DNA from: Trogon surrucura
Taxonomy: Eukaryota; Chordata; Aves; Trogoniformes; Trogonidae
Direction of reading: 5' to 3'
Assembly (NCBI GenBank): GCA_020746105.1
Contig: CM036620.1
Location: forward strand, 42,738,706-42,802,705
DNA: 64,000 nt
Shown here: positions 40,201 to 54,200 of the stretch, in pieces
How positions within the stretch are numbered: the first letter of the stretch is position 1
Layout: each line of letters begins with the position of its first letter
Notes under the pieces: model-generated
What the model was told of the DNA's origin: nothing
The model's database searches: none
The model's input: only the letters and a program-made list of their open reading frames with translations
Made by a program: the position numbers and the translations under genes

Positions 40201-42510
40201 GTGTATAAAAATGGCATCTAAGCATTCCAAACTTTCTGTTGCACAGCAATGTAAAGCGATTGGAGTCTGATCTCACAGAAGTGCGGAACAGTGAGAGCTT
40301 CCAAAGAGAAATGCATCAGTAATATGTAACAAATACAGGTTATAAAAATATCAAAGCACTTGAAAAGAGCAGTGGCTTAATCTGGACATTTATATTGCCT
40401 GTATAATGTTGACTTTGAGGAAAGAAATTTCTCTGCTTTGTTTCCTCACTTGTAAAGTTGGTTTAAAAGGACCACTCAAGAGGAGTATTCTGAAGATAAA
40501 TTCAGTGCTGTTAACAAAACGCTCAGGTATTCTGGTTAAAACAATATCAAAACTAATTAAGTATCTAATAATTTTTCTTTTAGTATAAAATTTGGATAAC
40601 AAACCTAAATAAAATAAAATATTTAACGATCATTCACTTAATCATGACTAAAGAGATAGCATGTAAAATTATTATAACATCTAGCACACAGGAAAACAGC
40701 ACCAGGATACACTGCGGATGAACAATATCAGGATTTTTGTAATACTGTGACAGAAAAGGATCTCCCTAGTTTGACATACTAGCATATCACTAGCAAATAA
40801 AATAAGAACAATGTAATAATTTCTCTGTTATGCTTTCCCCATTTCTGGAAATTAACTATTTTAATTTTAAAACCATTTTAAAAACTTCAGATGCTGGAAT
40901 TCATGGGTTTAAATTCCCTTTTATTGTAGCTTTGTAAATTATAATTTCTAAAGAACATAATCAGTACATTCAAGACAGCAATACTGCCATTTACAATGAC
41001 TAGAAGAATGGTTCATTTCAAACTCCAGTGCTCAAAGTAGCCTGCCCTTTAATACCTTACTTTGTAGTGGCCAAGTGCAGAAAGTACTCGGCAGTGGCAC
41101 CCGTTTATGCTAATTCAAACTGTTTGTGAAATCCAGTGCAATTTACCCACAACCTAAGTGATTAACTTTGAGAAAAAAAATACGCTCAATCCTCTATGAT
41201 GACATAATCACATTAATAAACTGTTTCTCATCACTTCAGAAGACTGGTATGCTTATTTTTCAGTAGGGCAACACACCAGAAAAATTGCACAGCTAATAAT
41301 AATTGGTCTCTGATGACATTTTTTAATACTAAAGACTGTACAACCCTTAGAAATACAATTTCTTCATAGCATGTACTGTGTGTTTATTCCTGGAAAATAC
41401 ACTTTTAATTAAATCTTTTAAAGTAATCCCCCTAAATTAGATTAATATAGGCTGTAGAAGAGTAGTTATACTCGGCACAAATTCGGTTAGTTAGTCTTAA
41501 CAGTTTTCTTCAGTAATTTGGAGATGCATCTAAATGTCTGAGGGTGAAAATAGTTTTTTAAGATGCAATACAGGATAAGGGATTATTAGCATGACACTTC
41601 ACCTGTATGTCTTTCTCCACATATAAGAGATTTGGCTAAAAATACACAAGAAGTTAAGATAGTCATCCTGGTTTTGAAACTTCTGGCTAATAACAAATAC
41701 AACAGAAAATAATTTAATGAAGCATGATGACAGACAGAGGAAGAATACATTAATTTATACATTAACAAAAACCCAACAGGAGAAACTTTTAAAACAATTA
41801 CCTCAAAGCAGAAAGAATTTAAATCAGTGAGAAGCCACCAGTTCTGGTACTGAGTTTCTGATACAAGCACACAACCCTTGATGAAGGGCTCAAAAATGCC
41901 AAGAAGCCTGAGCTATTGAAAAGCAATTTCTAATTCAGGATGAAAAATTACCTGCTTAGGGATCTGCTGACTTGCATTTTAATAAGTGTATGGGATGCTA
42001 ATCCTCAACACTTAAAATTTTATTTGACTCATCTGAAGTTATTGAAAGTTATTTATGTTGTTTCCTCCTTGATATATGCCAAGCAATTTTTTCTATTATC
42101 TCCTATTCAAAGCATTTGAAGTGAATAAATTCAGACATGGCGCAACTATTTTAAAATGCATATATATATATGTTGTTATGCAAAATGTTACCTGAAGTTA
42201 ACGTTGAATGTAAAACAAAAAAAGACAGGCACATATAAGACAATCTCCAAAAAATCAAAAGCTTTTTTCAATAACATTATGAATAAGTATGATTCTATGT
42301 GTAGGCATAGAAAAAACAAACAACTCATATCTATCTAATAGCTACAAGAAATTCAGAAATTGGAGCAACTGGAAAACATCCAACAGCTGCCAAGTTCTTT
42401 TCCAGACAGGACCTCAAGCCCATTAGCGCCATCCGGACACTACTCTCTCTTTGTAAAATATGAAGAGGTGGCAGACTTTGTGCCACTGCTTTGGGGGAAT
42501 TAAAAGAAGA
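37242..42510. other. Upstream region of ASB5, no gene seen
   Basis: The ASB5 5' UTR and promoter must lie just above 37241. On the minus strand the first 100 bases contain CATATG and TTATCA (E-box and GATA-like), but there is no TATA box at a clear distance and no CpG island. The remaining AT-rich sequence holds only short chance frames. Confidence 0.5.
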
Positions 42511-43641
42511 AATCACAGAATCACACACAGAATCACAGAATGTTAGAGGTTGGAAGGGACCTTAAAGATCATCTAGTCCAACCCCCCTGCCAGAGCAGGA
42601 CCACCTACAGTAGAGTGCACAGGAACGCGTCCAGGTGGGTTTTGAATGTCTCCAAAGGAGGAGATTCCACAACCTCCCTGGGCAGCCTGTTCCAGTGCTC
42701 GGTCACCCTCACTCCGAAAAAGTTTTTCCTCATATTTTTATGGAACCTCTTATGTTCCAGCTTCCACCCATTGCCCCTTGTCCTGTCAGTGGACGCCGCT
42801 GGAAAGAGCCTGGTTCCATCCTCCTGACACTCCCCCTTGACATATTTATAAACATTAATGAGGTCACCCCTCAGTCTCCTCTTCTCCAAGCTAAAGAGAC
42901 CCAGCTCCTTCAGCCTTTCTGCATAAGGGAGGTGCTCCACTCCCTTCATCATCTTTGTGGCTCTGCGCTGGACTCTCTCAAGCAGCTCCCTGTCCTTCTT
43001 GAACTGAGGGGCCCAGAACTGGACACAATATTCCAGATGTGACCTCACCAGGGCACAGTAGAGGGGCAGGAGGACCTCTCTTGACCTACTTGCTACTCCC
43101 CTTCTAATACACCCCAGGATGCCACTGGCCTTCTTGGCCACGAGGCCACATTGCTGGCTCATGGTCATCCTGCTGTCCACTAGAACCCCCAGGTCTCTTT
43201 CCCCTGCACTGCTCTCCAGCAGGGCAGTCCCCAACCTATACTGGCACATGGGGTTATTCCTTCCCAAGTGCAAAACTCCACACTTGCCCTTGTTGAACTT
43301 CATAAGATTTCTCCCCGCCCAGCCCTCCAGCCTGTCCAGGTCTCTCTGAATGGCAGCACAGCCTTCTGGTGTGTCAACCACTCCTCCCTCCCAATTTTGT
43401 ATCATCAGAAAACTTGCTGACAACCCTCATCCAGGTCGTTGATAAATATATTAAACAGCACCGGCCCGAGCACTGACCCTTGAGGGACCCCACTAGACAC
43501 AGGCATCCAGCCAGACTCTGCCCCATTGACCACAGCTCTTTGGCTTCTTCCCTTCAACCAGTTAGTGACCCACCTCACTACTTGGTCATCCAGACCACAC
43601 TTCCTCAGTTTACCTACGAGGATGCTGTGGGAGACGGTGAA
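42511..43641 (-). mobile_element. CR1 LINE, 5'-truncated, with ORF2 C-terminal remnant
   Basis: On the minus strand this is the 3' part of a CR1 element ending in repeated ATTCTGTG units (complement of 42511-42541). A 272-codon frame at 43423-42605 encodes the C-terminal part of the CR1 reverse transcriptase, with [40 protein letters not shown] and [20 protein letters not shown]. Around 43385-43440 the frame is disrupted by small indels, so the copy is dead. The 5' end breaks off at about 43641 after GAGGATGCTGTGGGAGACGG. It is the least diverged repeat in the window. Confidence 0.95.
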
Positions 43642-46600
43642 ATGTGGAAGAACACCAACTTGGGTACAGAACAGACCAAACTCGGCTCAGATCTGAACTG
43701 CTTTTTCACTGCACCCTGTTGCTATCCTTAAAAATTCTAGAGTTACTCAACCACGCAACAAAGCCAACTGAAGCAAATCCAATATTGTAAAACAAATGGA
43801 AGGCTTGTATTTCTTTTTAGCTTTTCCTCCTGAAGAACTGTAACATCATGTCTATCCGGAATCTACACAAACAATGCAGTGTGAAGTTCCAACTGATATC
43901 CAAAGTTATGTTTCATTCAGATTTCTCCAGTCCTCATAACTGATGTTAGTCTCCTGATCACCCAGCTAGAGGCTTGAACCAAAAATCTCTTCCCAAACAC
44001 AACGCAATGACATCTTAAATGTCGTAATAGGGGAAAATCAGACTAAGTGCTGTAAAACATGTTACCCTCCTCTTCTTAGTACTCACACTCTGACTTTTGA
44101 CACTGATTTTACTGAACAGCTATGTATTTAGACACCATTCCTCTCATAAGACTATGAAACACACCAGTTCATTTAAAAAGCTTTAATACAAATGTTAATC
44201 TCATGCAAGTTTTGTTACATATACAATTTCTCTCTATTTTGGTGTAGCACATTATTTCCATCCATTCTCAAACTCCTCCAGAAAGTCCAATTTCATGCCT
44301 TTGGGTGGATACGGTAGTACTTTATTTTCACCTCCACTGTATTAAAATCAGTGCTCTGATACAGTTTAGGCTCTATACAAATCAAATTCTTTCAGTACAT
44401 GAATGACGCAACCTTTCATCTTTAATGTTCTGGAACAGTTGCTTATTCTACTGCTAACTTCTAAGGAATTTAAATTTATTTTATGCAAGTATTTTTGTCT
44501 TTTCTACATGTTGAAAATATTTCTTGTATCTTAGAAAATATTTCTAACATATAGACTTGCATATCTGGATTTCCAGAGAATGGAATTACTGGTCAAGGAT
44601 TTAAATATCAATCAGTATCTACAGACTTAACTGCACCACATTTATTTAAAAACATAAAAAGCAACTGAGATATGTAAGCAATTATGAAATTTCAGTTTCT
44701 TGGTTCTTTTAAAGAATACACAGATATTTTAAAGCTGTATAACTTTGCTATGCGCTCACTGGTTAGCTGCTTCTCACAATGGTAACAGACTGCACTTCAA
44801 CTACAAGTCTAGTATCAAAGAATCATTGCTATCAGCAACTTTACCACATGAGCATGCTGGATCTGCTTAACCAGTCCATCTAATCACTGACAGTAAAGTT
44901 CTATACAGAAGAGAAAGGCATAACCAACCCATGTAACAGTAAATTCAGTCTGAGTTCTGCTAAGAAACCCAGTACACCTGTCCTACAGTATTTGTTGCAG
45001 CCCTCTTTGGATACCTGACACAGCCCAATTATTAAAAGTATTATAGAAAAGAATTCTAAAATAAGTCATGTGTGTTCTTGGAGACATTACTAAAACCAGA
45101 AATATGTCAGACAGCAGGCACACACAGCGTGCTGACAGACAGACTCCAGCAAATCTTGCCCACCAGGAGTGTAAAAAGTTACCACCTCCAGCTGCCCATT
45201 CCATTCCTCAGCTGAAGGCTCCTGCCCCTCTTTCTCCCTTCCTGGAAATCAATATTAAAGAATGCGTATTGGCATTCAGCCACTTCAGTGCAAAAATCTG
45301 AGAATTTCAACTGTTGATGAGTTTAAATTAACCTGCCGGGCTTCACATCGAAATAAACGCTCACACCCCCATTCACTACAGAGACAGTAACGTCCTGTTA
45401 CAAAGTAGTAGCAAACTGTGAGCGGAGAGTAATGTCAAAATGCACATACTAGCTGCCTCTTAATAAGAATATTTAGCTGTCATTTTTGATGGTTCTGTAT
45501 TGATATGGCTGTATCAGTGAAACTTGGAAGACTCTCCTCACTTTGCATCTCTTTCCCTTTGGATGGTTTCTCTCCCAGGTCCAGACAAATGTTTTCATTA
45601 TCATCCACACATCTATAGAATTTCACAGATTCCTTCTTCAGCAACTAACTCACCCTCCTCCTTGGGTATGTAGTATTACAGTTACCATGCTTCTGATATT
45701 TGAGCTAGCTTGACAGAACTAACTATGCTATTTCTCATTTCTCTAGTAGGCATTGCAACCACCCTATTAATCTAAATTCCTGTAACTGAGCCTGGTATTT
45801 TTGCAGTTTTTACAGTTAATCTTTTCTTTAATGAACTGAAAAAAAGTCATATGTTCTTACTAAATATGTGTGTCTAAACAAATAAGCAAATAAATAATCT
45901 GTAACATTCAAATCCCATAAGAGCCATGATATGCAGATTTGGTTTGCATCACCAGTTAGTACATGAGAAATAAACTTGACAGAAATATTGTTTAAACTTA
46001 CAGTTTTCAAAAGAGCATATCTACACCTGTAACTAATGCATATCTGACACCTAAACACACCTCTGCAGCTGCTTGAATTGATACCACCTGGACTTCAGAA
46101 ACTGGTTTAGATCCATTGTAATTTTTTAATTTATTTATGCGCAAGACCTTTAAATTATGCCATCAAGATGAGACAATTGCCAACTAGTCAACTATTAGAA
46201 TTTCTAAAGGGAACAGTTTGCTCAAAGTAATGTTTGAATTGTGAATGTTTTCTGTCACTGTTTTGAATTTCTTTCAAAATTGTTAATTTTATTCTGCACT
46301 ATAGCCTGTCTTATTTTTTCTTCAATTGTTTAATGGACTTTTTTTTCTTCAATACAAACTGTTTCTGAAAACAATGAAATAATCTGTTTCCTTTAACTTT
46401 ATACCCTTTTTCTTCAAACTTCTGCCAGGTTTCTTCTAGACTAAGTAAAAGTGCTTTCGTTTGGCTCCTTTCTGTGTGAACTATATGCTGGTGCCTGTGA
46501 GTGGTATCAATAAAAAGAAATTAGAAAATCAATTTCATTACTTGGTAGGTATGCTAGTTAAAAGATTATTCTACAAGTATATGTCACTATACACTGACTC

Positions 46601-49600
46601 CCATGGCTTTTTTTTCCATCCACTAAAATTGGTATCAGTCAAGTGGTATCACCATGAGAGAGCTAACAGAACATTCTTTTCCTCAAGCTGAGGCATGACA
46701 GTCTCTGCTTGGTGCTTTTACAAGAGACAGAAATGTACTTTGTGATGAAGAACTCTTAACTGACTTGGGTAAAAACAGAGTGAGGTGGATCAGTCACACA
46801 CAGGCTTCTTGCCACAGAACGCAAAGCACAATTAAGTGTGAAAGCTTCAGCTGAACTACTGACATATGAGACGACTTCACCTAATATGGCTTCATATGCC
46901 ATGGAATGGGCAATGGTAAATCTGCCGGGAGCCAAAAATGAACTGTGTTGGGCTACAAAACAAACTTAAGAGTTGGTTTTGGAGCCAAGGATATCTGGTT
47001 CCATTTCCGACACAGCATTCTTATTCCACTAAATGAGACTGTTAAATCAAGTTCATTCTGAAATCAGAAATTTAAAAATCCCTGAGATTTTTTTTCCTGG
47101 AAGACTAGCAATAAGAACACAGAAGCAAGTGAAAATTTCCGTTTGCTTATCTTCTTATTCTTCATACTTTGTAGATCCAAAGGAAAAAAAAATGAAGTGA
47201 AAAGAGGGTGCTTCTCTTAGTCACATCTTTTCTATAGCAGTTGTAAAAATGACCCACCCAGAAGAGATGCTAACTGAAAAGGGACTGTTGTAACAGAGAT
47301 GCAAATTCCCCAAGTTGCTCCTGGCCACTTTTATTTTAAACTTCATCTGCATACCCAGAGCTGCCTAACATGCTTTGTGTTGCTACTGTCCCTTAAAGTT
47401 GCTACTGTCTGTTAACTCTTAAAGAGTTAACATTTCAATAGCTAATAAAAGACAAATTTAATAAAGAATTTAGATATTTATAGTAAAATTTAAGAAGGGT
47501 ATACATTGCCCTAGGCCATAAGAAGTCCTCGTCTAGGTAGCTAGGTGCCAAAGATGCCACAGGCACCTAAACGTTCACCTGTAAAATTAGTTAGAAATTT
47601 AAGCCTCAAGAAGGCCAAGAGTGCTATGACCTGAGCTGAAGTTAACACTTCCTCTCCACCTGGAATTCACAAACCATACACACCAAAGAGTTAGCAAACT
47701 TGAAGCTCCTATCTATGTGTACCGCATTAGAACCAATATGACTTCAGCGGAAAAACAAAGAACTCTCAGCAATCTCTGTTGATGGTCAATGTCAACACTT
47801 GCCATTTTGTTTATAGATGATTAAAGGAATCACTCACTAACTTGAAGATCAGAGTAGAAACATATGAACCATAGAAAGCAAGCTTCACTCTCTCAGAAGA
47901 CTATGCTGCTCATCAGCTGCTGACTGGAATCAATCCTGTTGAAGTGCTGATACTATAAAAAAAGAACGCATGATTCATAGATCAAAGAGTGCATAAGAAC
48001 ACAATTCCAAAGCCAGATTCTGGGTAAGGACAGAATAAGGGAGAATTTCAGACCTGCTCCCAATCCCATCTCTCCATTTTGTTCAAGTACAAAACTTCTT
48101 GAAGTAAGAACCAGATGAAGCACTATCATGCCTTAGGTGCTCTGCTAGTCTAGGCCTGAGTAAATTGCTCAGGCTATTTAAGGGTTCTACTAAATAAGGT
48201 CCAAAATTACATGAGCAGCAGCCTCATTTATTCATTTGTCTTAAAAACACATCAACATGAATTTGGCCAAACCTTTTGATTTTGGTCTTCTTTGGGTACT
48301 TGACTGCTGCTTTGGAAATTTCAGTACTTTACTCCTACAGGTTCTGCCTCAGATAATTAAATTTTCACTAACAGAAGAGTTGTTTAATTATCTAATGAAA
48401 AACTCTAAATAGCAACTGTAAGAACTGAAAGCAAGAGCAATGGTAACTGAGCCTTTTGTTTGTAGATATAAGAAAAGAATAGCATTCACATTTGGAACTG
48501 TCTTTTTTTTTTTAGCTGTGATTTCACAACTTCTGAAATGTTTAGGTTTCAGTTTGCAGTAAAAGCTTCCTTGTTGCTTCCAAGTCTTCAGATACCTGGG
48601 GGAAAAGCACCCACTCTTCAGGAAATCATCCAAAGTTTAAGTAACATGAAGTTCCAGACCACAAATCAAAAACCTACACCTCACAACAATTAATGTTTTG
48701 AATAGCTAATCAAAACATAAAATAATAACAACCCAACAAAAACCTTTACACAGGAAAGTCTCTGTGTTTCTAGAATTCCTCTGAAATATCAGGAAGGTCA
48801 AGAGTTACCAAATGCAAACTGGCAAAGAATTTATCATCAGAACATTGCTAACAAACCTCTTTTCTTTGGGCCTCTGACTGATTTTATTATGGCAAATGCA
48901 CAGATACTCAGAAACCAACAGCCTAGTGGAACAGAGCTTCCTAACTGCAAGGAATGTTCCCACAGGTACCTTCACATCCTATTTTTAATAATAGTGATAA
49001 ACAGAGATGTGCTACAGACACTCGAGCTTGGTGGAATCACAGAGCATTAGTATTACCTTTTTCCTATCCCATTCCCTACCTTTATCTGCAAAATTTTTTC
49101 TTCCTGGAATGATGGACTTGACTCATTTACAGGGGAGGAAAAGAAACAGCACCATCATTACAGACCATAATATTTCAGCCCACACCTCATTCTCCCTATC
49201 CCTTCAGTCACCATAACGCCTTCAATCTTTTTAGACTCCTATATCTGAGCTCCTGTCCCTACTACCTATATTTACAGCACTGGAATCTAAGGGCTGGGAG
49301 AAGTTAAATAGAACTGAACCGCTGCTGACACCTGTTGTCCGCTCAGAGATATCTGTGTTAATCAGGCCTGGTGTACAGTGAAATATGGAAGAAAAACACC
49401 GCATTGTACAGGCTCTCACTCTCAATTCTGAAGTGAAATTTCAGCCAACTTGGAGGAGCAAAGTGAAAGATTGCCTCATCCTGTGAAGGGTGTGGGTTCA
49501 CAGTTATCTGGTAAAGATAAAGGATTCCAGTGACATGCCCAGCTAATAAATGAGGCTTCTAGACAAGACAATTTACATATCGAGTATGTATGTAGCAAAG

Positions 49601-50100
49601 TAGAAATAGGAACCTCCTACAGAAAACAAGATAGCGAATGACAAGGCACAATACCAGTACCGACATTAAGTGAAAAGACAAGCCTTCACCTCAAATGCTA
49701 TTTACATTTTATTTTATAAAATCCACCAGGGCAACAAAATACCAATTTCTCTCTAAAAAGAAACATATTAGAAACTTGGCAACAAACAATTCATTGGCAA
49801 AAAATGCTCTGACCATGTAACAACACTTTTTTGAATATATACTGCTATTATGATTGGTGGGACCACCAAACAGCAACCCCAAGAAGTCACTCCCAGGGGA
49901 TACACACACGCTCCCACCTAAAGAGGGGCTGAGAAGGGGCCTCTCCGCAGCCACACCGCTGCTGTGCGTGCTCACCACGGGAAATAAAACAGGCCCCTAA
50001 CAAGTGGGTACGTCTTTTCTTCTGGTATTATTTTTTTCCTTCTATAAACCAGAACAACGCAGAACCACCGTGCAGGCTCTTTCATCAAAATCACCTTCGA
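43642..50100. other. Intergenic region between ASB5 and SPCS3, no gene seen
   Basis: AT-rich, with only short open frames that have no recognisable domain and no supporting splice structure. No repeat family was recognised by eye. Confidence 0.6.
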
Positions 50101-51260
50101 CACTCGAGAGCCAAAGGGCACAACTCATCGCCTTCCCCAAACTCCCGAGTCTGAGGGGCGCCGAAGAGCGTGCGGGTCTCAAAAAGGCACCGCGGGGCAA
50201 AACCGACAGCCAGGCACCAGCGGCTGACACCGCGGGCGGCAGACGAGCGACCGAAAAGCAAGTGCTCTTCCGGTCGCGCCAGCATGTCACGACCGGCGAC
50301 GCCGCCGCCCTGGAGCTGCCCAGCTCCTGGCGGAAGCGGGAGGGGTCCGGCTGCGCGGTGGGCGCACGCGCCGTGCGGGGGGGGGGGGGGGCGGGCGTGG
50401 CCTCACCCCGGCCGGGCGAGCTCGCGACGAGGCCACGCCCCTCCCCACGGGCCGCGAGCGCGCGCGCTCCTTCCTCGGCGAAGGTTTCGCCGCTCGCCCT
50501 TCCCGCCGCGTCCCAGCGCCGCCGGGCCCGCTGGAGCCGCCCCCCCCTCCCCGAGTCAGTGGCTGGAGCCTGGGAGGCCGCGCGGTGCGGCGGCCGGGCC
50601 GAGCGGGAAGATGAACACGGTGCTGTCCCGGGCCAACTCGCTCTTCGCCTTCTCTTTGAGCGTGATGGCGGCGCTCACCTTCGGCTGCTTCATCACCACC
50701 GCGTTCAAGGAGCGGAGCGTGCCCGTCAGCATCGCCGTGTCCCGGGTCACGCTGTGAGTGCGGGCGGGAGAAAGGAAGGGAGTGGCGGAGGAGAAGGGAA
50801 GAGGGGCGGGCCCGGTTCGGCCGGGCGGCAGCTGCCCGCTGGGGAGGAGAGGGGGGGAATTTGTGCGGGAGCCGCGGCTCTTACACCGCAGCGGAGCGAG
50901 TAACGGCCGGTGCGCGCGACAGGGCGTTAACGTCCGGCCGCGGGACGGCTCAGACGCGAGGGGAGGCCGCCGCCGCTGCCGTTCCGCCGCCTTGGGGAAC
51001 CGGCCGGGGCCGTGGATGTCTCCGCTTCCTCCCCACCTGGGCCAATGAGGGAGCCCCACGACGGCGCTCCGCCGCCTCGCGCCCCGGCCGGGCGGGACCG
51101 GGGGCGGCCCCGCCGCCGCCCGCGGTGGGCGTTTCGCTGCTTGTAAGCGCGTTAAACCACCGGCTGGCCGGTGGTGCCGGTAAGGGCCGTCGCGTTAAGG
51201 CGTCCTTGCCTGCACGGACTGGTCGCGTTCTCTGTAAGGGCCTGGGCACTTGGACGGGAA
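50100..51260 (+). promoter_or_regulatory. SPCS3: CpG-island promoter of SPCS3
   Basis: An abrupt, very GC- and CpG-rich island in an otherwise AT-rich window, centred on SPCS3 exon 1. It is TATA-less, with an ETS-type CTTCCGG at 50267-50273 and an SP/KLF-type GGCCACGCCCCTCCCC at 50431-50446. A run of 15 G lies at 50377-50391. This is typical of a housekeeping promoter. The exact transcription start is not visible. Confidence 0.85.
50611..50753 (+). CDS. SPCS3: SPCS3 exon 1 (coding part)
   Basis: Residues 1-47 plus two bases; [10 protein letters not shown], the membrane segment and [11 protein letters not shown]. Donor CT|GTGAGT at 50754. Confidence 0.98.
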
Positions 51261-54200
51261 TCGAATCAGTGCAAAGGATGCTCATTAGCTATTAGCATTA
51301 TTAACTGGTTTACGAGTGAAATATAGTCAAAAGGAGAAGAAATTAATACTGCTTTATACTTAAGGTCCAAATCATCATGTGCTGCAGCTTTGACTTTAAT
51401 GATATTCAGTCTTCAGATTAGGAAGACTTTTGAGGATTTTAAGAAATGTGTTGAATATGTTTTTAATCATTAATTCACTCCCACGTTCTGCATATGCATT
51501 TAGAAAATAGTACCCAAAAATTCACATTCAAATAGAAGGAAATGCAGCTTGAGGCTACAAAATATGCTTTTAAAGGTTGTCTTAATTTTGACTATTTGGG
51601 GCGTTCAAGGACCTAAATGAACATACGGTTTGTCTCCCTAGTACTTTTGAAAAAAAAAAATAAACAATAGTTTCTTTTTTTTCTACTGGTAACTCTGTTT
51701 TGCAAGCTCTATGACAGCAGACTGCCTGGGATGGCTTTTCTTTCTGTGAAATGTGTAGTGTAGGTAATAGCACATCAAAAGTGTGTTGCCCACGTTCACA
51801 GTGTACTGATGCAAACCTGTACCAGGGAAACCCTTCTTAAATTTTAATTTTTTTCCCCCTAAAGGGAAACTTTGTCACAGAAAACTTCTGTCAAGTTAAG
51901 TATGTGTGATATGGAGGGCCCTAGTTTCACAAGAGGTTGAGCAGCTGCTAGGGTCACCAAAAAGTCATGGTCTTTGCTCCTGCTTCTAGCCACAAGGTCC
52001 TTTATCAGAGGTGCACAGGCAAATGGGGCTCAAAGAATACTGACATGTTTTAACTTGGGTAGAGTTTGTGTAGGGTTTTTTTGACCAAGTTAGTAAGCTA
52101 AAGCAGCTCATGGAGCTTTGGACCAGCCTGAGATAATGTGGCAGAAGTGGATGGCTAGCAGCAGGGTTTGAAAGGAGAGTGAATGTAAATGAAGGGTGGG
52201 CATTACCATCACCTTTTGGATTGGTTTAAGGTAGAAGGTAGACATCCTATTAATGCTAGATTGAGGATTGCAAACAACATAAAATCAGCATAAAACCATA
52301 TTTTGGAGTGTTCTGAAGAGCATGACATACATGAAATAGCATACTAATGTCTAATTTGGATGAAAATTATAATGCTGTGCATTATAAATAATAAGTTCTA
52401 ATTATATATTATAAATAATAATTAAGGTAAACAGTATAATACAAGTATAATATTAATACATATAATAATATGATAAATAATAATTTCTACACACCACAGA
52501 TTTATGACCTGTTACTCCACCAGATTGATAGTGATACAGAAATGAAGTAAAATGCTTGAGAAAAGCTACTTTAAAAGATGTTGCTTTTTTGCAAAAGGAT
52601 AGAAATTCATAGAAAGACTTGAATTGGGAAGTTCCGGTGGTATTTTTCCCAAAAGTGTTTTTTATGCTGTTAGACCATCTCTTTCTTTGAGATTGCTAAA
52701 CTTAGTTTTAATGAAATTATATTTTAAGGGAATAATTTTCAAACTGGAATAAATGGACCTAAGAAGTTCGTAATATGTAACATTTTTTTTACATGAGGAA
52801 TTAAGGTTCATAGCCAATTGCTAGCCTGCTTATGGTGTTCTCTGTGGAGGATAAATTTGGTAAATTGGTAAATTTTGTGAGTTTATATAAAAATACCTTC
52901 TGTGTCTCTGCTATTTTCCACTTTCAAGTGTGGTTTAGTGTGACAATGCCAGATATTTCTCCAAATGGGGATTTGTAATAGTTTTTCAAAACAATACAAT
53001 ATTCCATATTGTAGAAGAAAATAAGCATTTTCATTATACTGCTATTTAAGTACATTCCAGCAAGAAGTCTTATAAGTTGTGTGAATTAAAACCAGAAACT
53101 CTGTTTTATGGGAGTGGTTGGAGTGCCTACTATGAGACTGAGAATGAGAAGCTCTTTTCTTTAATGGAAGATTGAGAAATAATATTGAAAATGGTTGCCA
53201 GCAGGCAGTTCTAATCAGCTTTATGTCTTTGGGCATGACTAACACATATTTTACATAAAAGAAATGTAGTGCAGTTTGGGTACAGATAGATACAGATTTT
53301 TGTTAACTGGAAAAAGTATATAGGCTATTTGTTTAACTTAGATTACTGTGGTGGTAAGGCCTGTCACTCAAAATTGGGCCTTTGTAGTTTCTGGAAGGCA
53401 GTATTTATTTTCTAATATTGTATTTTAGCTGAAACTATTTAAAAGAAAGTATAGAAAATGGACAAGGGAAATATGTAATAAGAATAACAATTTTTGTAAT
53501 GCATGAAAGAGAAATAATGAGAAAGGGTAATCTTGTGTTTTGTTTTGTCTTAGAAAAAACGTAGAAGATTTCACTGGACCTAGAGAAAGAAGCGATCTGG
53601 GATTCGTCACATTTGACATTACTGCAGATATCCTTAATGGAAAAAATGGCTTGAGAACATTTGAAATGAGAACATCTTGACATCTATTTTTGTTACCTTA
53701 TAATCTTCAAATATTCAGGACTTGAGGAAAAACTAGCAATTTGTCTTAAAATATAAATTTTAAGCAGTGAAAAGTAGTATTATACACAGCCAGGGCAGTA
53801 AAATAGTTCTTGGGATAGCTGTTCTGTCTCTGGTAGATGACACAGAGCAAGTTATTTTTCCTCTTTTTAGTGCCTGCTTTTACTATCACACTCTGTAGTA
53901 AATTTCATTGCATCTAATAGTGGGAACCGTGTTTTGACATCTGGATAGTGTTACTGTTAAGTGAAGTTTGTATTGGTAGTCTGAGGTGTGAATTAATTAC
54001 TGGGTTTATGTAGCGTACTATTTTGATTGTCATACTGAATCTAGAAATTCCAATGCACCTTTCAGACTTTTTGTTGTAAGGAATTCAAAGTTCTGGCCAC
54101 ATAATAAATACATAGAAGTACCTGTCTTCCTTTAAAAACAAAAGACATTGTAATCCTTTGCTGACCTAGATGTTAAATAATCTTTAACATTGAATAGTAT

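Noticed and set aside
42605-43423. A host gene encoding a 272-residue protein
   Set aside because: The protein is the C-terminal part of CR1 reverse transcriptase, within a typical 5'-truncated element with the CR1 tail.
50004-50903. 299-codon plus-strand open frame across the SPCS3 CpG island
   Set aside because: Out of frame with SPCS3 where they overlap, composed of GC-driven Arg/Gly/Ala/Pro, and no domain; expected from stop-codon scarcity in GC-rich DNA. The minus-strand frames there are rejected for the same reason.
53628-53690. Read-through of SPCS3 exon 2 past ATATCCTT
   Set aside because: It leaves the conserved protein at once and stops after a few codons; the AT-AC intron restores it exactly.
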